NCBI RefSeq assembly: GCF_018598185.1
Contig: NZ_JAHESC010000010.1
Coordinates: 62,001 to 126,000 of the forward strand
Length of the DNA: 64,000 nt
DNA from: Dawidia soli
GTDB taxonomy: Bacteria > Bacteroidota > Bacteroidia > Cytophagales > Cyclobacteriaceae
Direction of reading: 5' to 3'
Shown here: in pieces, positions 16,861 to 25,661 of the stretch
How the letters are laid out: every line of letters begins with the position of its first letter
Numbering within the stretch: the stretch's first letter is position 1
Notes under the pieces: model-generated
Database searches by the model: none
The model's input: only the letters and a program-made list of their open reading frames with translations
What the model was told of the DNA's origin: nothing
Made by a program: the position numbers and the translations under genes

Positions 16861-18471
16861 CTATTCTTTCTTTCGCTTTTTGCCGCGCGCCTTGTCGTTC
16901 TCGATGTTGAAGGACGACTTGATGCCCGAGAAGAGAGATTTCCACCAAAAATTAAAGATGGCCTTTTTACGGTCGCGGTAGAATAACACCGTTCCGGTCT
17001 TTTTTTCACCCGTGAAAAGCTTACCGGCGTCGTCCTGAATAAACGTGTTTAATGCAAAGGTCAGGAATTCATTCTTCAGCGCGCCGTCGTTGTCCTTGTC
17101 GCGATCTTTCTTGCGGTCCCTCTTTTTAGGTTTGCGCAGACCCGACACTTTCAGGTCGCGATAGCTCAGGTCAACTGAGCCGTCGGAGCGTACGTCGTTG
17201 AAGTGAAATTGAAAGGCCAGCAGGCTCATCACACCGCTTTCGATCTTGATCTTTGCCTGGGGTTGGAGCATATCATTCAGGCTGGACAACGGAAATGCTA
17301 CCAGCGTGCCTTTCAGGTAAGCCGGCTTCCTGGTGCGGGAGAAGGTACACTGTACCGACAGCTTGCCTTTGCCCATAAAATTTGCCGCGGCGATCATGAC
17401 CGGGGCTTTTTCCGTGCTGTCTTGCGTGATATGTGTGATTGTGGCATCCAGGTCCTGGAAAAATACGGTGCCGCTGGAGTCGGCCTCTTCTCCTACTTCT
17501 TCATACGATATATAGCTCCTCGTCAGACGTAACGTGTCTATATCTAAAAAGAAAGGGAGACGCTTCAAGGCATCGACGGGCAGCGGCGTATATGTCTTGT
17601 TAGGGAATGGATAGTGCTTATTGCGATATACACGCAGCCGGGTGCTTGTCTCCAGACGACTGGCGGTAACAAAGGTCGAGTCGCCTATGCCGAGCCGAAC
17701 ATTGCGCAGGCTCAGATACGGTACGGTCCCATCGAAGCGGTCGGCTTCCACGCCCACACGGCGCGCGAAGGCGCGTTTGGAATAACGCGGCTTGATCGTG
17801 AGGGTATCGGCTTCCAGTTGCTGCAACGTATTGTTGAATGTCAATTGGCGAACGCCAAAAGTATACAGGGCGGTCACGATCCGCGCAGAGTCCATGCGTA
17901 CACCGTCGGCCTGGAGGGCCTGCGGCAAACGCTTGTCGAAGGTGAGCGCACTGACGCGCAAATGCAGCGATGCCGCTACGGTATCTTTGCGGACGCTGTC
18001 GGTCTGCAATAACACAAGGTCGGGGACATGCAGAGAATCTATTTCCAGCGTAAGCGAAGATGCCGTGCGTTTCTTTTCTTCGACGTTTTTGGCGGCTTCT
18101 TCGACACTATCTTTTTTGACGACCTTTACCAGCGTAAGTGTGGGGTGATCCACGCGGGCGCGGGTGATGTGCAGGCGCTTGCGGAAAAGCAGGGGCAGGA
18201 GCCTGATGGAAGAGATCTCGATATACGGTGCGCGAAGGTGTAATCGTTGCGCGGGAATGTTCAGCTCGAACGAGTCCAGGGCCACATTCATGCTGGCCAG
18301 GTCGATGTGTAATGAATCATACCGTATTTCAATACCCTGCTGCTTCAGGTCAGCCACGGCGACGCGGGCCTTTTGCTGCAAAAGTGTGGGCAACTGTGTA
18401 TAGCCGATGTACGCCAGTAAACATACGGGAATGCAGGCAGCGAGGATCAGCAGGAGTTTTTTACGTTTCAT
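16861..18471 (-). CDS. AsmA/DUF748-like envelope protein
   Basis: This 536-residue protein has one N-terminal membrane helix (KLLLILAACIPVCLLAYIGY) and a long beta-rich region with repeated Asp-Ser-Leu strand patterns (YDSLHIDLASMNVALDSFEL, LTLEIDSLHVPDLVLL). A very basic Lys/Arg-rich end follows. This is the look of AsmA-like proteins, which span the periplasm and are linked to lipid movement or outer-membrane homeostasis. Assignment is by architecture, not by a diagnostic motif. It is the second gene on this strand after the OmpA lipoprotein, separated by a terminator. Confidence 0.6.
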   Translation of the reverse strand: MKRKKLLLILAACIPVCLLAYIGYTQLPTLLQQKARVAVADLKQQGIEIRYDSLHIDLASMNVALDSFELNIPAQRLHLRAPYIEISSIRLLPLLFRKRLHITRARVDHPTLTLVKVVKKDSVEEAAKNVEEKKRTASSLTLEIDSLHVPDLVLLQTDSVRKDTVAASLHLRVSALTFDKRLPQALQADGVRMDSARIVTALYTFGVRQLTFNNTLQQLEADTLTIKPRYSKRAFARRVGVEADRFDGTVPYLSLRNVRLGIGDSTFVTASRLETSTRLRVYRNKHYPFPNKTYTPLPVDALKRLPFFLDIDTLRLTRSYISYEEVGEEADSSGTVFFQDLDATITHITQDSTEKAPVMIAAANFMGKGKLSVQCTFSRTRKPAYLKGTLVAFPLSSLNDMLQPQAKIKIESGVMSLLAFQFHFNDVRSDGSVDLSYRDLKVSGLRKPKKRDRKKDRDKDNDGALKNEFLTFALNTFIQDDAGKLFTGEKKTGTVLFYRDRKKAIFNFWWKSLFSGIKSSFNIENDKARGKKRKKE

Positions 18472-18493
18472 AATACACCCGGGGCCGGGCTCT

Positions 18494-18530
18494 CAAAAAA
18501 ATCCCCGAAGGAGTTTCCTCCTCCAGGGAT
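18494..18530 (-). terminator. Intrinsic terminator after the OmpA-family gene
   Basis: Read on the minus strand, a 13-bp stem (ATCCCTGGAGGAG with CTCCTTCGGGGAT, including G-T pairs) closes a GAAA tetraloop and ends in a run of T. It lies 21 bp after the OmpA-family stop codon. Confidence 0.88.
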
Positions 18531-18551
18531 CAAAGATATAGCAGATGTTAC

Positions 18552-19247
18552 TTAGGAGTTACCCAACTGATTCTTTTCAGCGAGCTTCTTCATTTTTTTA
18601 TTCGCGTAGATCGCTACTTCCACCCGGCGATTCTGGTCGCGGCCGTTGTCGGTGGCATTGTCTGCAACCGGTTGGCTTTCGCCGTATCCGACAGTCTGGA
18701 GTCGTCCGTTTTTTACTGCCTGGCCCGCGAGGTAGGATGCTACAGCCCTTGCGCGTTCTTCCGACAGTTTTTGATTATGGTCGTCGGTACCGCTGTTGTC
18801 GGTATGACCTTCGATCAGGATCTCCGTGTCTTCATACTTGTTCAGCGTGGCGGCAAGCTCACGCAGGTTTTGCTGTGTGGTATTGTTCAGCTGCGACGAG
18901 TTCAGGGCAAAGAGCAATCCCGAGTTGAAGGTGATCTTGATGCCTTCGCCGACGCGCTCTACTTGCGCGCCTTCGAGGTCGCGCTTAATTTCTTCTGCCT
19001 GCTTATCCATCTGGCGGCCGATCAATGCGCCGGCAGCGCCGCCTACGGTGGCACCGATGATGGCGCCGATGGCGGTGTTACCCGACTGGTGACCGATCAC
19101 GCCGCCGATAGCACCCCCGGCACCGGCGCCGATGGCGCCGCCTTTCATGGTATTATTTGCCTGGCAGCCGCCAAGCAAACCTGCTGTAATGGCCGCGGCG
19201 GCCAGCAGCAAGGTCGATCTCGAAATCAATCGCTGTACGGTTTTCAT
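18552..19247 (-). CDS. OmpA-family lipoprotein with glycine zipper
   Basis: This is a 231-residue protein. It has a signal peptide and lipobox (GLLGGC, Cys28), a Gly-rich zipper at about 36-78 (GGAIGAGAGGAIGGVIG, AIIGATVGGAAGALIG), and an OmpA peptidoglycan-binding domain (IEGHTDNSGTDDHNQKLSEE, RAVASYL, GYGESQPVADN, NRRVEV). It resembles YiaD-type proteins, which anchor the outer membrane to peptidoglycan. A strong intrinsic terminator follows. Confidence 0.92.
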   Translation of the reverse strand: MKTVQRLISRSTLLLAAAAITAGLLGGCQANNTMKGGAIGAGAGGAIGGVIGHQSGNTAIGAIIGATVGGAAGALIGRQMDKQAEEIKRDLEGAQVERVGEGIKITFNSGLLFALNSSQLNNTTQQNLRELAATLNKYEDTEILIEGHTDNSGTDDHNQKLSEERARAVASYLAGQAVKNGRLQTVGYGESQPVADNATDNGRDQNRRVEVAIYANKKMKKLAEKNQLGNS

Positions 19248-19349
19248 ACACTTTTTATTTTAGTTTATATATACTCCCCGCCTACAAATATTGTGCATGG
19301 CCCGCTTACGCCAAGGCTTCGGCGGGCTTTCTTGCAGGTGGGGAGCGCG

Positions 19350-19496
19350 CTAGGCTCGTCGAATTATGCCCAGTAACAGGGAGACGACGGCCAATACAAT
19401 AAGGACGTGGATCAGGCCAGTAGCGCTATAATAGAATACGCCCAGCAACCAGCCGATGATCAGGATGACTGCGATCAGATACAATAGTGATCTCAT
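19350..19496 (-). CDS. Lmo0937-family small membrane protein
   Basis: This 48-residue protein begins MRSLLYLIAVILIIGWLLGV, continues FYYSATGLIHVLIVLAVVSL and ends IRRA. Two hydrophobic helices around a YSATGLIH turn are characteristic of the Lmo0937 family of tiny membrane proteins, which have no known function and are common in stress clusters. It lies 102 bp upstream of the OmpA-family gene on the same strand. The 241-bp gap to the divergent mlaE-like gene shows nothing that I can support. Confidence 0.8.
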   Translation of the reverse strand: MRSLLYLIAVILIIGWLLGVFYYSATGLIHVLIVLAVVSLLLGIIRRA

Positions 19497-19737
19497 ATAC
19501 AGTGTTTTTTTAGTTTGTTAATTGTTTCGGGAGTGTAGAATAAAAAAGCTTGCCATTGTAACACCGAGGCACTGTACCCTATATACAGTGCCTGCACAGC
19601 ACGGTCTGGGCGGTTCCGGGAAATAACCGTTCGTCTGCGCTATTGGGTATTTTTTTTCACAGCGCTGCCGTGCACAGGCGATTGCAGGCGGGGTACAAGT
19701 TTTACATAGTGCTGTTGAAAGCATAGCACTTCACTTC

Positions 19738-20493
19738 ATGAAAATCAGGACCTTTTTATTGCGCATTGCTGATATATACCGGTTTGTAGCGCGTGCGGTG
19801 CGCGAGACCGTCATGCCGCCGTATGAGTGGAAGGAGACACTGCACCAATGTTTTGTGGTGGGCAACCGGTCGTTATTCCTCATTACGTTTACATCGTTTT
19901 TGGCAGGCATCGTATTTACCCGTCAATCACGGCCGTCGCTCGCATCGTTTGGTGCAGAGTCGTGGCTGCCGTCGCTGGTATCGCAAGCGGTGGTGCGTTC
20001 GTTGGGTCCGTTGATCACAGGCTTGATCTGTGCCGGTAAGCTCGGGTCTAACATCGGCGCGGAGCTGGGGAGCATGCGTGTGTCGGAACAGATCGATGCC
20101 ATGGAGGTGTCAGGCACGCGGCCTTTCTCTTATCTGGTGGTAAGCCGCATCACAGCCACCACGCTGATGCTGCCGCTACTGGTCGTATATGCCGACGTGA
20201 TGGCATTGCTGGGGTCATATTTTACAGTAAACGTGATCAATCATTCCAGCTTTATGTTATACTTCAACGAGGTAGCCGTATCGGTTACTTATGTCGATAT
20301 ATTCTCGTCGATCATCAAGGCGGCATTCTTTGGCTTTGCGATCGGCATTGTGGGATGTTACGCGGGCTTTCATGCCGAGCGAGGTACGACAGGGGTTGGG
20401 CGCGCGGCCAATGCGGCCGTGGTGGCATCGATGATCCTGATCTTTATTCTGGACTTGCTAAGCCTTCAATTCATTAACCTCTTCCGTCGATGA
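19738..20493 (+). CDS. MlaE-type ABC transporter permease
   Basis: This 251-residue inner-membrane permease has about five helices and the MlaE/YrbE core (GLICAGKLGSNIGAELGSMR, then VSEQIDAMEVSGTRPFSYLV). It is the membrane subunit of an importer or exporter that moves phospholipids between inner and outer membranes. The start of the next gene overlaps its stop (ATGA), so permease and ATPase are translationally coupled. The MCE-domain gene follows, completing a minimal mlaEFD set. No mlaB/mlaC genes lie nearby. Confidence 0.92.
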   Translation: MKIRTFLLRIADIYRFVARAVRETVMPPYEWKETLHQCFVVGNRSLFLITFTSFLAGIVFTRQSRPSLASFGAESWLPSLVSQAVVRSLGPLITGLICAGKLGSNIGAELGSMRVSEQIDAMEVSGTRPFSYLVVSRITATTLMLPLLVVYADVMALLGSYFTVNVINHSSFMLYFNEVAVSVTYVDIFSSIIKAAFFGFAIGIVGCYAGFHAERGTTGVGRAANAAVVASMILIFILDLLSLQFINLFRR

Positions 20494-21281
20494 CCTCGCC
20501 GCTGCAAAACGATCGCTATACCTCTTCGGCCACGGGCCCTCGGTCTGACGATGCCGTTGTTGCACGGGTGCGCAACCTGCAAAAGTCTTTCGGTGATGTG
20601 GACGTGTTGCGCGATGTGAACCTGGATCTCTATGCAAGTGAGAACCTGGTGATCCTCGGCCGTTCGGGCACCGGTAAATCGGTGCTGATCAAATGCATGG
20701 TGGGGCTGATCAAACCCGATGCCGGCTCGATCAACATTCTCGGGTACGATGTGCTAAAGCTGAGCCAGGATGAGCTGAACGAGCTGCGACTCCAGGTAGG
20801 ATTTTCCTTTCAAGGCAGCGCTCTGTACGACTCGATGACGGTGCGACAGAACCTCGAGTTTCCACTCAAACGTAATTTGGGCATTTACGATCCCGCAGAA
20901 TTGAACGAGCGTGTGGTGCGCGCGTTGGAGGATGTGGGGTTAGAGTCGGCCATCGACAAGATGCCCTCGGAGCTGTCGGGGGGGATGAAAAAACGTGTGG
21001 GGATTGCCCGGACGTTGATCCTGAACCCGAAGATCATGCTGTACGACGAGCCTACGGCCGGGTTGGACCCGATCACGTCGATCGAGATCAATGAGCTGAT
21101 CGTCAAGGTGCGCGACAAATATAAAACAGCTTCCATCATCATTACCCATGACATCAGCAGTGCCCGCCACACGGCGGACCGCGTCATTGCGCTGGTGGGA
21201 GGATATAATAAACTGGAGGGTACGTTTGATGAGATCAAACAAACTACCGATCCCGAACTGGAGCCTTTCTTTAACTATTGA
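20490..21281 (+). CDS. MlaF-type ABC transporter ATP-binding protein
   Basis: This 263-residue ATPase has Walker A GRSGTGKSVLIK, a Q-loop in VGFSFQGSALYDSMTVRQN, the ABC signature LSGGMKKRVGIARTL, Walker B IMLYDEPTAGLDP and the switch His in IITHD. The MlaF-like FQGSALYDSMTV segment and the context (MlaE-type permease before, MCE protein after) support lipid transport. It energises the permease with which it overlaps by 4 bp. Confidence 0.93.
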   Translation: MTSPLQNDRYTSSATGPRSDDAVVARVRNLQKSFGDVDVLRDVNLDLYASENLVILGRSGTGKSVLIKCMVGLIKPDAGSINILGYDVLKLSQDELNELRLQVGFSFQGSALYDSMTVRQNLEFPLKRNLGIYDPAELNERVVRALEDVGLESAIDKMPSELSGGMKKRVGIARTLILNPKIMLYDEPTAGLDPITSIEINELIVKVRDKYKTASIIITHDISSARHTADRVIALVGGYNKLEGTFDEIKQTTDPELEPFFNY

Positions 21282-21314
21282 CAGTATTACCGGAAACATT
21301 AAGTCTATACGATC

Positions 21315-22319
21315 ATGAAAACAGCAGAAGTAAAACAGGATATCAAGCTCGGGATATTTGTCGTGGCCGGGGTATTGTTGTTTATCCTTGCGGCGTTCTT
21401 TATCGGCAGTGAAAACAACTTGTTCAGCCGCACGATCACCGTCATGGCGGTCTTCAAGAATGTGGAGGGCCTCAAGCGTGGTGATAACGTGTGGCTGTCC
21501 GGAGTAAAGATCGGCACGGTGCGCGATGTGAATATTGCTTCGGAGGGGAAGGTGCTGGTGACGATGCTGCTGAAGGAAAAGCAAAATGAATTTATCCGGC
21601 GCGATGCCATGGCGTCGGTCGGCTCGGACGGTTTGGTGGGTAACAAGATCGTGGTGATCCGGCCCGGCACTGCGCCGGAAAATATTGCGGACAACGATAC
21701 GATCAATTCATTGTCGCCTACCGATACGCAGGACCTCATTAACATTGCCAAGGATGTTGGCGAGAATACACGTTCGCTTACGTTCGATCTAAAGGAACTT
21801 TCGCGTCGCGTGAGCGACGGACAGGGTATCGTGGGAGATCTGATCACCGACAAGGGCTCCTTTTCGCATGATCTGCGCCAGACCGCTACAAACCTGCGGC
21901 AGGTGGGTGCGAACATGAACCGGGCGTCGGCAGAGCTTAATGCGCTGGTGTATGAGATGAAGCATGGCGAAGGGGTTATTCACAAGCTCGTGTCGGATAC
22001 GACGATGGCCACGGTGTTTGACGACGCGTTGGCCAATGTCCAAAAGGTATCGGCCAATTCTGCTAAGATCGCCGCCGAGCTGGAAGAAGTGGTGTCGAAG
22101 GTGAATAGCAACGATAACGCGCTGGGCAAATTACTGGCCGATACAACCTTCGCAAGCCGGATGGAAGAAACGATGATCAGCGCGCAGAGCGCGTCGGCCA
22201 AGCTGGATGAAAATATGGAGGCAATGCAGCACAATTTTTTGTTGCGAGGATATTTCCGCAAAAAAGAAAAGCGGGAACGCCGGGAAGCCGAGGCAAACAG
22301 CGCTGCTGTAGATAAATAG
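21315..22319 (+). CDS. MlaD-type MCE-domain protein
   Basis: This 334-residue protein has one N-terminal membrane helix (LGIFVVAGVLLFILAAFFIG). An MCE domain covers about residues 37-115 (VEGLKRGDNVWLSGVKIGTV, VGSDGLVGNKIVVI). A long helical C-terminal part contains repeated Asn/Ala/Ser heptads, probably a coiled coil that extends into the periplasm, and the tail is basic. MCE proteins form the hexameric lipid channel of Mla systems. It follows the ATPase by 33 bp. Confidence 0.93.
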   Translation: MKTAEVKQDIKLGIFVVAGVLLFILAAFFIGSENNLFSRTITVMAVFKNVEGLKRGDNVWLSGVKIGTVRDVNIASEGKVLVTMLLKEKQNEFIRRDAMASVGSDGLVGNKIVVIRPGTAPENIADNDTINSLSPTDTQDLINIAKDVGENTRSLTFDLKELSRRVSDGQGIVGDLITDKGSFSHDLRQTATNLRQVGANMNRASAELNALVYEMKHGEGVIHKLVSDTTMATVFDDALANVQKVSANSAKIAAELEEVVSKVNSNDNALGKLLADTTFASRMEETMISAQSASAKLDENMEAMQHNFLLRGYFRKKEKRERREAEANSAAVDK

Positions 22320-22446
22320 CGTCAATGCGGACAATTGTGCCGCAGGCGTGGATGCCTATCTACAGGGGGCTTTATCGTATACAAAGCCCGTGGCGTATAT
22401 GATTTTTTAGCGTTGCTGCAACAACCTATTAAACTTCAGGATTACC

Positions 22447-22986
22447 ATGGAAAAGACAACATCAAAATCGAAAAAAGCTGCATCGAAAGACGATGCTTCT
22501 TTGCTGGAGGATTTCTTTGTGGAAGAGCTCAAAGACATCTATTGGGCTGAAAAGCATTTGACAAAGGCCCTGCCGAAAATGCAAAAGGCGGCGACTTCAG
22601 AAGAGCTGGCCAATGCGTTTGCAGACCACCTGGTGGCAACACAAGAGCATATTTCCCGTCTGGAAAAGGTATTTGAGATGCTGGACAAAAAGCCGCAGGC
22701 CAAAAAATGCGACGCCATGGAAGGCATTATCAAAGAAGGCGAGAGCATCATTGCCGAGACCGAGGACGGTTCTGCTACGCGCGACGTGGGACTGATCCTG
22801 GCGGCGCAGAAAGCGGAGCATTATGAGATCGCCACGTACGGCGGCCTGGCCCAGCTGGCCAAAACCATGAGACGTGAGGACATCAAGAATTTGTTAGGTC
22901 AGACACTGGACGAAGAGAAAGAATGCGATGAGCTGCTCACGTCGCTGGCCGAAGAGGATATCAACGAAACGGCTGACCAGGAGTAA
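22447..22986 (+). CDS. DUF892 (YciE/YciF-type) ferritin-like protein
   Basis: This 179-residue protein has a Lys-rich N-terminus and a four-helix ferritin-like domain. The motifs are LLEDFFVEELKDIYWAEKHL, HISRLEKVFEML, AAQKAEHYEIATYGGLAQLA and ETLDEE-like TLDEEKECDELL. DUF892 proteins bind metal through Glu/His residues and are induced by stress. The 127-bp gap upstream contains a 7-bp GGGCTTT/AAAGCCC hairpin without a T run. A good terminator follows. Confidence 0.9.
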   Translation: MEKTTSKSKKAASKDDASLLEDFFVEELKDIYWAEKHLTKALPKMQKAATSEELANAFADHLVATQEHISRLEKVFEMLDKKPQAKKCDAMEGIIKEGESIIAETEDGSATRDVGLILAAQKAEHYEIATYGGLAQLAKTMRREDIKNLLGQTLDEEKECDELLTSLAEEDINETADQE

Positions 22987-23013
22987 GGTTACAGCTTCCC
23001 GTCAGCGTATCAG

Positions 23014-23041
23014 GTCAGGGTATTTTGCCCTGACTTTTTTC
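23014..23041 (+). terminator. Intrinsic terminator after the DUF892 gene
   Basis: A 7-bp stem (GTCAGGG / CCCTGAC) with a 7-nt loop is followed by six T residues, just before the topoisomerase start. Confidence 0.8.
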
Positions 23042-23052
23042 TATATACTGCT

Positions 23053-24138
23053 ATGGATATACCTTCCGTATCGTTAACACACCGCGAGTTCATTGGCATA
23101 GACCGCAACTACGCCAAGGCGGCGAAGGCGGTTTCCCTGAGATATATAACGGACACCTCACGCGGCATTTCCCGCTTGCGCAAGGGCAAGGGTTTTGCGT
23201 ATATCTTAGACCGAAAGCCCATCCGTGACAAAGAAGAGATCCTGCGGATCCGCAGGCTGGCCATTCCGCCGGCCTGGACCGACGTGTGGATCTGCGTCGA
23301 TCCGATGGGCCACATTCAGGCAACGGGGTTTGATCTGCGTAAGCGCAAACAATATCGGTACCATCCGTTGTGGTCGGCGTTGCGGAACGAAACCAAGTTC
23401 CACCGCCTCTATGAGTTTGGCAAGGCATTGCCGGCGTTGCGGCTACAATTGGAAAAGGACCTGAGCCGGCGGGAGCTCTGCGAAGAGAAGGTCTTGGCGG
23501 CGGTAATCGCCCTGATGGAACGCACCTATATCCGCATCGGTAATGAGGGGTATGAAAAGCTTTACGGCTCGTATGGGTTAACGACATTAAAGGACAAGCA
23601 CGTATCGATCGAGGGTAACAACCTGCAGTTTTCGTTCAAAGGCAAGAAGGGTATATTTCACAATGTGTCGTTACGCAACAAGCGCCTGGCGCGTATTGTG
23701 AAAGAGTGCCGCGAGATACCGGGCAAGGAGTTGTTCCAATATTACGGCCGCGACGGCTTGCGGCACCCGATCGACTCGGGCATGGTCAACGCGTATATAC
23801 AGCGTGTAACGGATTTTGAGTTTACGGCCAAGGACTTCCGTACCTGGGCGGGATCGTTGCACTTTCTACGGGAGCTGAAGACGGCGGGCGAAGTGGCCAC
23901 GGCGGCCGAAGTGAAGCGCAATATTTTAAGCGCGCTGGACGCGGTCAGTAAGAGGCTGGGGAACACGCGCACGGTGTGCCGTAAGTATTATGTTCACCCG
24001 TCGTTGGTTCGCCTCTACGAGGAGAACAACCTGCAACGTTACTTTCAGGAGCTGGATGCTATCGAAGTAAACGACGGACAGGCTGATCTCACCGCAGAGG
24101 AAAAGGTATTGATGAAGATCTTAAAGGCTATGCACTAG
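23053..24138 (+). CDS. Type IB DNA topoisomerase (poxvirus-like)
   Basis: This 361-residue enzyme relaxes DNA supercoils through a 3'-phosphotyrosine intermediate. Sequence marks are the N-terminal segment RIRRLAIPPAWTDVWICVDP, a catalytic Arg/Lys region (YIRIGNEGYEKLYGSYGLTT, VSIEGNNLQFSFKGKKG), FRTWAGSL and the C-terminal RTVCRKYYVHPSLV. The tyrosine of the YVHP motif (about 313) is the probable nucleophile. Bacterial IB enzymes are sporadic and usually not essential. It converges on the sugar-transporter gene with a 7-bp gap and no visible terminator. Confidence 0.93.
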   Translation: MDIPSVSLTHREFIGIDRNYAKAAKAVSLRYITDTSRGISRLRKGKGFAYILDRKPIRDKEEILRIRRLAIPPAWTDVWICVDPMGHIQATGFDLRKRKQYRYHPLWSALRNETKFHRLYEFGKALPALRLQLEKDLSRRELCEEKVLAAVIALMERTYIRIGNEGYEKLYGSYGLTTLKDKHVSIEGNNLQFSFKGKKGIFHNVSLRNKRLARIVKECREIPGKELFQYYGRDGLRHPIDSGMVNAYIQRVTDFEFTAKDFRTWAGSLHFLRELKTAGEVATAAEVKRNILSALDAVSKRLGNTRTVCRKYYVHPSLVRLYEENNLQRYFQELDAIEVNDGQADLTAEEKVLMKILKAMH

Positions 24139-24145
24139 CCGGCCA

Positions 24146-25411
24146 TTATTTCTTGCGGCCGACTAAGTGTCCTTTCGTGCCGAAATACAGAATATACAAG
24201 TAGCAGGGCAGCATGATCCAGTAGGCGGTCTGTGCGTTGTGCAGTTTGTCGGACAGCGAGCCGTAGATCAGCGGCAGGATAGCGCCGCCGGCGATGGCCA
24301 TTACCAGCAGGCCCGAGGCGAGCTTGGTGAATTTGCCGAGGCCTTCCAGCGCCAGCGGCCATACGGCCGGCCAGATGAGCGAATTCGAGAGACCCAGCAG
24401 GGCGATAAAAAGAACCGATGTCGCGCCTGATGTCAGCACGGCCAGCACGGTAAAGATGGCCCCCGAAATGGCGCAGATCTTCATGGCAAGCTCTTGTGAG
24501 AGTATGCGCGGGATCGTAAAGATGCCGGTGATATACCCCAACAACATAAAGCCCAACGTAGCCTGTGAGAAGTAGCGGGCCGTGGACATCTCAATATTTA
24601 AATATTTGCCGTAGCTAATGATCGTATCGGCCGCCATTACTTCTACTCCCACATATACAAAGAGCGCGAGCGCGCCTAAGAACAGGTGCGGAAACTGGAA
24701 GATGCTGGTCTTGCTGCTGGCAGAAGTGTCGGTACCTTCCTCGGAATCTTCTTCGTTGATCTCGGGTAGCGATGACAAGATGACGGCGACGGCCAGGACC
24801 ACGAGGACGGCCGTAATAATGATATAGGGAACGATTACGCGCGATGCGAGCTCGTTTAGCTGTGCTTCTTTTGCCACAGCGTCCATGGCCTTCAGGCTGG
24901 CGGTCAGGTGGTCGGCATCTTTGAGGGCGATATAGCCGAAAATTATACCCGCCAGGATACCTGCCACCTTGTTACAGACCCCCATGATGCTGATACGCTG
25001 GGCTGCGCTTTCGATCGGGCCGAGGATGGTAACGTACGGGTTGGAGGCCGTTTGCAGCAAGGCCAGGCCGGTGCCTATGATAAAGAGGCCGGTCAGGAAC
25101 AGGTTATAGTTGCGGGCTTGCGCCGCCGGTATAAAGGTAGCGGCACCCACGGCCATCACCAGCAGGCCGACGGCCATACCCTTTTTATAGCCGGTAAGGT
25201 TTAGTACATAGGAAGAAGGTATACCCATCACACCATAGGCAATAAAGAAAGCAGTGGTTACGAGATAGGCCTGGAAATCGCTCTCCAACTGGCAGGCTAT
25301 CTTGAGGTACGGTATAAGGGTACCGTTAACCCAGGTAACAAAGCCAAAGATGAAGAAGAGCGTTCCGATGATGATCATCGGCACCAGGTATCCATTCTTT
25401 TGATTGGTCAT
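24146..25411 (-). CDS. FucP/GluP-type sugar:proton symporter (MFS)
   Basis: This 421-residue transporter has about twelve transmembrane helices. It carries the FucP-family features FFIFGFVTWVNGTLIPYLKI in helix 1, AYLVTTAFFIAYGVMGIPSS in helix 2 and LLQTASNPYVTILGP in the first half. The family imports glucose, galactose, fucose or N-acetylglucosamine, and the exact sugar is uncertain. A Glu/Asp/Ser-rich loop lies between the two six-helix halves. Upstream is a 250-bp AT-rich divergent region with a candidate operator. Confidence 0.9.
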   Translation of the reverse strand: MTNQKNGYLVPMIIIGTLFFIFGFVTWVNGTLIPYLKIACQLESDFQAYLVTTAFFIAYGVMGIPSSYVLNLTGYKKGMAVGLLVMAVGAATFIPAAQARNYNLFLTGLFIIGTGLALLQTASNPYVTILGPIESAAQRISIMGVCNKVAGILAGIIFGYIALKDADHLTASLKAMDAVAKEAQLNELASRVIVPYIIITAVLVVLAVAVILSSLPEINEEDSEEGTDTSASSKTSIFQFPHLFLGALALFVYVGVEVMAADTIISYGKYLNIEMSTARYFSQATLGFMLLGYITGIFTIPRILSQELAMKICAISGAIFTVLAVLTSGATSVLFIALLGLSNSLIWPAVWPLALEGLGKFTKLASGLLVMAIAGGAILPLIYGSLSDKLHNAQTAYWIMLPCYLYILYFGTKGHLVGRKK

Positions 25412-25612
25412 ACAGGTGTGATTTAGGTTTTAGGGTTAGGTATTTAGGTTATTATTGTTCGTGTGTTTTATGCACACATGTTCTAAAACTCCTATTTTTG
25501 GGCCCTTATTACTTTTTAAAGCGCGGGCCTTTGAAGATTATTTTTTCAGTTTGTCCGGAGAAGACTTGGAGCATTCCCGTAGAACCCGTTAAAATCCTTC
25601 CAAAAAACAGAA

Positions 25613-25626
25613 TGTTTGCGCAAACA
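25613..25626. promoter_or_regulatory. Perfect 14-bp palindrome, possible LacI-type operator
   Basis: The site TGTTTGCGCAAACA is a perfect palindrome with a central CG, the usual form of LacI/PurR-family operators. It lies 35 bp before the nucleotidyltransferase start, in the divergent region shared with the sugar transporter. No regulator gene lies beside it, so the assignment is by shape only. Confidence 0.35.
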
Positions 25627-25661
25627 CTACGTTCTATTCATCTGAAATAAACTAAAACCCA

